DNA of 33,565 nucleotides. It comes from Promethearchaeota archaeon (GTDB lineage Archaea > Asgardarchaeota > Lokiarchaeia > Sigyniarchaeales > SOKP01). The position numbers and the translations under genes were made by a program. Below are positions 30,611 to 33,565 of this stretch, one piece after another. The stretch spans positions 1-33,565 of the forward strand of contig JAGXNS010000017.1 in NCBI GenBank assembly GCA_019894855.1, read 5' to 3'. The first letter of the stretch is position 1. Each line of letters starts with the position of its first letter. Under the pieces are notes generated by a model. That model was not told the origin of the DNA, did no database searches, and saw nothing but the letters and a program-made list of their open reading frames with translations.

Positions 30611-31483
30611 TTATAAACCAAGTTTTTCTAACGTGGATTTCAATCGAACTCTGTGAAATTTCAAGCCGATTTCGTCTGGAGTGAAGCCCATCGCTAATGC
30701 GTAAAGCTCTGTGATATACAGCGCAGGAATATTGTATTCGGTCTCGTATTTCTTGCCTAAATCTCGTTGTCTCGTGTCGAACTGTTGATAACACGCTGGA
30801 CAATTTACAGCAATCACGTCTGCGCCTGATTTTTTGATGGCGTCCATCTTAATCTTTAGGTTTGCAAACCCGTGTTCCTCGTAAGCATTTGTCACAGCAC
30901 TCCCGCAGCATAAGATCTCCTCTCCGTAATCAACAACCGTTGCTCCGCTTGCTTCTACGAGCTTCTTTAGCGTAGTTGGTCTCATAGGATCGTCGGATTC
31001 CATCCATTCTGCAGGTCGCATATAGTGACACCCAGGATGAACAGCAACTTTTAGACCGTCAAGTGGCTTAGTAATCGCTTCCTTGACTTTGTCTAATTTA
31101 TCGCTCAAAACATCTACGAAGTGCAAAATATCTTGTGTGCCTTTATATTCTTTCCCGATCTTAGCGAGCTCTTTATTGACCTTATCCATTTTCCATGAAT
31201 CGTGTTTTAATTGATGTTGAACGCCTCTGAGAGTGTTGCTACAGCCATTACATAGAGAAATTATATCTTTTCCTTCGGCTTCCGCTAAACACAGATTTCT
31301 CGCACCAATTGCTAGCCAGGCGTCGTTGTCAAACGATTTCATACCCGTAGGATCTGGGCAACAAGAGAAATTCGTTTGTGAAGTCTCAATTCCAACTTTA
31401 TCAAAAACTTTTCTAGATGCCGCTTCAATATAAGGAATACGATTTCCTATGGTACAACCTTCAAACATTTTATATTCTGTCAT
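30611..31483 (-). CDS. hdrB: heterodisulfide reductase subunit B (HdrB-type)
   Basis: HdrB carries the noncubane [4Fe-4S] clusters that reduce a disulfide (CoM-S-S-CoB in methanogens) in flavin-based electron bifurcation with HdrA, HdrC and MvhADG/Vhu. Both CCG domains are complete. The first has Cys10 (EGCTIGNR), Cys41-42 (SCCPDPTG), and Cys78 and Cys81 (LCNGC). The second has Cys152 (HPGCHYMRP), Cys192-193 (LCCGSAVTN), and Cys228 and Cys231 (NCPACYQ). The 290-residue length is normal. AGGAGG lies 11 bases before the ATG and overlaps the TAG stop of hdrC, so the two are probably translationally coupled. The true disulfide substrate in a non-methanogen is unknown. It is the last gene of the vhuA-vhuU-hdrC-hdrB operon. 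Confidence 0.95.
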   Translation of the reverse strand: MTEYKMFEGCTIGNRIPYIEAASRKVFDKVGIETSQTNFSCCPDPTGMKSFDNDAWLAIGARNLCLAEAEGKDIISLCNGCSNTLRGVQHQLKHDSWKMDKVNKELAKIGKEYKGTQDILHFVDVLSDKLDKVKEAITKPLDGLKVAVHPGCHYMRPAEWMESDDPMRPTTLKKLVEASGATVVDYGEEILCCGSAVTNAYEEHGFANLKIKMDAIKKSGADVIAVNCPACYQQFDTRQRDLGKKYETEYNIPALYITELYALAMGFTPDEIGLKFHRVRLKSTLEKLGL

Positions 31484-31498
31484 TTTTTATCATTCCTC

Positions 31499-32014
31499 CT
31501 ATTTTAGCTTTTTATCTACTCCAATATTTTTTAATAAGGTTTGGAATTCACTAACATCTGGTTCCGCAACAGCGGGTAGACCCAATTGTTCTCGTCTACG
31601 CTCTATAGCAGGCTGAGTAGGAATCGCCTTCGCACTGTCAAAAATTGCTTTTGCTTGCGAATAAATAAAATCAGGCGCATCCCCATTTGCTACACTTTGA
31701 TTTTTTAATAGTGTAAAAATCTCTGTTAATTCAATGTTCTGTGGACAAACCTCGTCGCATGTATCGCATACGGTACAACCCCAAATGGTCAAGGCGTCGG
31801 CTGAAAATATTGCGTCCTTATATCCTAACAAAGCATTAAGAATGTTACTTCTTGGATTGTATCCTGTAGTCGTATAGAAGTCAGTCGTTACAGCTGTAAT
31901 TGGACAATTATCTGCACAACGACTACATTGATAACAATACTTAATTAAATCAGACCCGATATGATAATCCATAACTTGTTTTCGAAATTCAAAATCTACT
32001 GTCAATTTTTTCAC
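31499..32014 (-). CDS. hdrC: heterodisulfide reductase subunit C (HdrC-type)
   Basis: A 171-residue iron-sulfur protein with two [4Fe-4S] motifs: CYQCSRCADNC (Cys27, 30, 33, 37) and CTVCDTCDEVC (Cys80, 83, 86, 90). It passes electrons from HdrA to HdrB. The later NILNALLGYKDAIFSADALT and SQAKAIFDSAK regions also fit the family. The frame begins with GTG at 32014 (GTGAAAAAATTG). Because GTGA is a ribosome-binding core elsewhere, a TTG at 32005 could be the true start, shortening the protein by three residues. The gene follows the candidate SECIS region of vhuU and precedes hdrB by 15 bases. Confidence 0.95.
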   Translation of the reverse strand: MKKLTVDFEFRKQVMDYHIGSDLIKYCYQCSRCADNCPITAVTTDFYTTTGYNPRSNILNALLGYKDAIFSADALTIWGCTVCDTCDEVCPQNIELTEIFTLLKNQSVANGDAPDFIYSQAKAIFDSAKAIPTQPAIERRREQLGLPAVAEPDVSEFQTLLKNIGVDKKLK

Positions 32015-32053
32015 GTCTTTTCCAATTTTTCATTTCCATTTATTTTATATATT

Positions 32054-32128
32054 TATTGGCTTTTACCCCGGGCAGGGGGCGTTGTATCCAATCTATTGTT
32101 TTTATTGGATATTCATCCTAAGCCAACA
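32054..32128 (-). ncRNA. candidate SECIS element of vhuU (structured 3' region)
   Basis: On the minus strand, UGUUGGCUU (32128-32120) can pair over nine positions (one G-U) with AAGCCAAUA (32062-32054). The stem encloses two hairpins. One is a perfect 8-bp UAUCCAAU/AUUGGAUA (32104-32111 with 32085-32092) with an 11-base A-rich loop. The other is a GC-rich GCCCC/GGGGU (32076-32080 with 32065-32069), a striking GC island in AT-rich DNA. The element begins at the last codons of vhuU and ends before hdrC, as expected for an archaeal 3'-UTR selenocysteine insertion sequence. AUGA and A-rich loop bases recall eukaryote-like SECIS features reported for Lokiarchaeota, but I do not see the full tandem G-A core, so its identity is inferred from position and structure. 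Confidence 0.5.
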
Positions 32129-32265
32129 TTCAACTTGCGAGAGTAAACCTCTTCACCGTTTTCTTTAACAACGGTTATGTGGGCTGCGCACGATAGTCAA
32201 CAATCGAAGCATCGCACAATCATTTCTAAAAGGTTTACTACACCTTCCGGTACTTCTTCGCTCAT
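32113..32265 (-). CDS. vhuU: VhuU-like selenocysteine subunit of split F420-non-reducing [NiFeSe] hydrogenase
   Basis: A 50-residue protein read through one in-frame UGA as selenocysteine (U). The start MSEEVPEGVVNLLEM is followed by IVRCFDCULSCAAHITVV, in which D-C-U-L-S-C-A-A-H aligns with the C-terminal D-P-C-x-x-C-x-x-H nickel-ligand motif of MvhA-type large subunits (usually EMIIRAYDPCLSCATH). Sec23 and Cys26 would bind Ni-Fe. Processing after His29 would release a 21-residue tail, as in other NiFe hydrogenases. The adjacent VhuA ends without this motif, so the site is completed by this separate peptide, as in methanococcal VhuU. The start is supported by GTGA seven bases upstream and a 28-base gap from vhuA. 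The stop is the UGA at 32113-32115. Without Sec decoding it would end after 22 residues, before any function. Confidence 0.85.
32197..32199 (-). other. UGA selenocysteine codon (Sec23 of VhuU)
   Basis: This in-frame TGA on the minus strand falls exactly at the first cysteine position of the nickel-binding D-x-C-x-x-C motif. The downstream sequence continues the family motif (LSCAAH), which would not be kept if translation stopped here. Confidence 0.85.
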
Positions 32266-32293
32266 TATTTTTTCACGGTTTCCTCTTTTTTTT

Positions 32294-33565
32294 TTAATCA
32301 ATCCAAGGGTCTGGTAATTTTAATCCTTCTAATGCTTTATCTTCAAACACTTGTTTGGCTACATGCATTAACGTCTTTTCAATTCCAGCAATGTTGTGAT
32401 TCGTCGCTACTAAGAGATTCGCTTTCTTACAAATTCCATCAGCATCAGACCAAATGTGGTACAATAAATTACCCCGTGGGGCTTCGGTCATACCTATCCC
32501 TTCTCCTTCTCTTGGCTGGACATCTAACGTTTTACAATCAGGATTCACAATGTCAGGATCCTGTAATAGTGTCGCAACCATCTCAATCGACTCAACTAAT
32601 TCAATTAATCGAGCCCAATGATAAGCAAAGGTGTGATGGGAAATTGGTCCGAGTTTATCTCTAAAGGCTGTAAGTGCATCATCTGCTAAAGGAGTTGCCA
32701 TTTTATCAGCACAATTTATCATTGCTAACGTGTTAGAACGATAAATACCCTCAGGATATCCTGCAGGCTTGTAATACATGTGTGTCGCATAAGAATGCTC
32801 TGGAATATGTTCACCAAGTGCGTCCAAATAGTTATGAACGTCGTAATCAATTTTCTTGCCCTCAGGAGTCACTATTCGAATATCTCCTTCGTAAATATCG
32901 TGTACACCATTTTTGGTCATGCCCAAATAATAAGTAGGAACAACTCCTATATTAGCCACAACATCCCAATAATCAGTGACGACTTTTAATCCGATTTCAA
33001 CAGTTTTCTTTGCATATTCGACTTGTTCAGGAATCATTTTCAAAAATTTATCCCGAGAAGCTTCCGACATTGGCTTTTTCATGCCTCCAACAATCGCAGA
33101 AACTGGATGAACTGATTTTCCTCCAATCTCCGCACAGAGTTTTTGACCGAAATCCATCATCTTCAAAGCCATTGCTCCAACATCTGGCATTTTACTAATC
33201 ACGTGAACAACATTCCTTAACGCAGGATCCGCAAACGGACCTAATAAGAAATCAGGTGCTGCGAGTGCGTAGAAATGTAGCGTATGGCTAGAATATTGTT
33301 TCGCATTTTGGAGTAATACGCGAAGTTTCCTTGCAGGTTCAGGGATTTGAACTCCCCAAGCATCTTCTACAGCCTTCGTGGGAGTTAAATGATGAGGGAT
33401 TGGACAAATTCCACAAATTCTAGGCGTGATTCTAGGTATGTGCTCACAATAACGTCCTTCAAGAAACTTTTCAAAAAACCTTGTTGGCGTGATGTTAAAT
33501 TGAGCGTCTTTTACCTTGCCATCATCTCCGATGACGATTCTTAATCCACCATGTCCCTCTAATCG
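32294..33565 (-). CDS. vhuA: F420-non-reducing hydrogenase large subunit VhuA/MvhA-like (N-terminus beyond window)
   Basis: This is the catalytic large subunit of a group 3c-type [NiFe] hydrogenase that, with Hdr, couples hydrogen oxidation to disulfide and ferredoxin reduction. The frame is open from the window edge (33565), beginning RLEGHGGLRIVIGDDGKV, the usual R-x-E-G-H start. The first nickel motif RICGIC (33404-33421) follows in PRITPRICGICPIPHH. Further family stretches are QYSSHTLHFYALAAPDF, a G-G-M-K-K-P segment and EAPRGNLLYHIWSDADG. A methionine at 33202 is internal and not the start. The chain ends KLPDPWID with no D-P-C-x-x-C-x-x-H motif. That second nickel motif is supplied by the next gene, vhuU, 28 bases downstream. 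Confidence 0.95.
   Translation of the reverse strand, partial: RLEGHGGLRIVIGDDGKVKDAQFNITPTRFFEKFLEGRYCEHIPRITPRICGICPIPHHLTPTKAVEDAWGVQIPEPARKLRVLLQNAKQYSSHTLHFYALAAPDFLLGPFADPALRNVVHVISKMPDVGAMALKMMDFGQKLCAEIGGKSVHPVSAIVGGMKKPMSEASRDKFLKMIPEQVEYAKKTVEIGLKVVTDYWDVVANIGVVPTYYLGMTKNGVHDIYEGDIRIVTPEGKKIDYDVHNYLDALGEHIPEHSYATHMYYKPAGYPEGIYRSNTLAMINCADKMATPLADDALTAFRDKLGPISHHTFAYHWARLIELVESIEMVATLLQDPDIVNPDCKTLDVQPREGEGIGMTEAPRGNLLYHIWSDADGICKKANLLVATNHNIAGIEKTLMHVAKQVFEDKALEGLKLPDPWID

Noticed and set aside
32041-32112. Second UGA (32113-32115) as another Sec codon with vhuU continuing downstream
   Set aside because: The continuation (ISNKNNRLDTTPPARGKSQ) has no family resemblance and overlaps the structured RNA region, so this UGA is the stop.
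32294-33202. Reading VhuA from the methionine at 33202
   Set aside because: The frame continues to the window edge and includes the RICGIC nickel motif and the R-x-E-G-H start region.

Overview
The window is AT-rich, densely coded chromosomal DNA that I assign to an Asgard archaeon, most likely a Lokiarchaeia-type lineage. This rests on gene content and not on a database match. Archaeal markers are UPF0147, a PEP synthase, ADP-forming acetyl-CoA synthetase with a BioD-like/DRTGG partner, HypC, and an F420-non-reducing hydrogenase/heterodisulfide reductase cluster. Asgard or eukaryote-like markers are a Rab/Ras-type GTPase with a longin-like N-terminal domain, a stand-alone gelsolin-like domain, and a selenocysteine-dependent split NiFe hydrogenase. 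No rRNA, tRNA, CRISPR array, insertion sequence or prophage was seen.

Layout. 1-4.4 kb: end of a CPBP membrane protease, a small unknown, a long PEP synthase and UPF0147. 4.5-9 kb: longin-GTPase, a hairpin between convergent genes, a fused peptide-type ABC permease, the gelsolin-domain protein and an HGSNAT-like membrane acyltransferase. 9-14 kb: ferredoxin-nitroreductase, a GT-C type membrane glycosyltransferase and four small membrane proteins. 14-17.3 kb: an energy-conserving acetate module (acd plus Pta-like regulator). 17.4-20.2 kb: cyclophilin, an unlisted 51-residue polyacidic protein, and a coiled-coil/HEAT protein. 20.3-24.8 kb: a CooC-type ATPase apparently lacking a standard start codon, hypC, membrane proteins and a DUF3795 protein. 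24.9-27.9 kb: a GT2 glycosyltransferase with a probable frameshift, an internally shortened BshB-like deacetylase, and BshC, together suggesting a bacillithiol-like thiol pathway. 27.9-30.4 kb: amidohydrolase, SRPBCC protein and a membrane-anchored surface protein. 30.6-33.6 kb (minus strand): vhuA (cut by the window edge), vhuU, hdrC and hdrB.

The most striking element is vhuU, a 50-codon gene at 32113-32265 with an in-frame UGA in the nickel-binding motif. The neighbouring large subunit lacks exactly this motif, and a candidate SECIS RNA follows the gene. Metabolically, the hydrogenase-Hdr complex, HypC, a CooC-type ATPase, acetyl-CoA synthetase and PEP synthase fit a hydrogen-dependent or fermentative acetyl-CoA-centred anaerobe.

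Many genes have little or no leader. Where a Shine-Dalgarno exists its core is often GTGA(G), which can be mistaken for a GTG start. I moved several starts downstream for this reason. No gene-free stretch exceeds about 270 bases.
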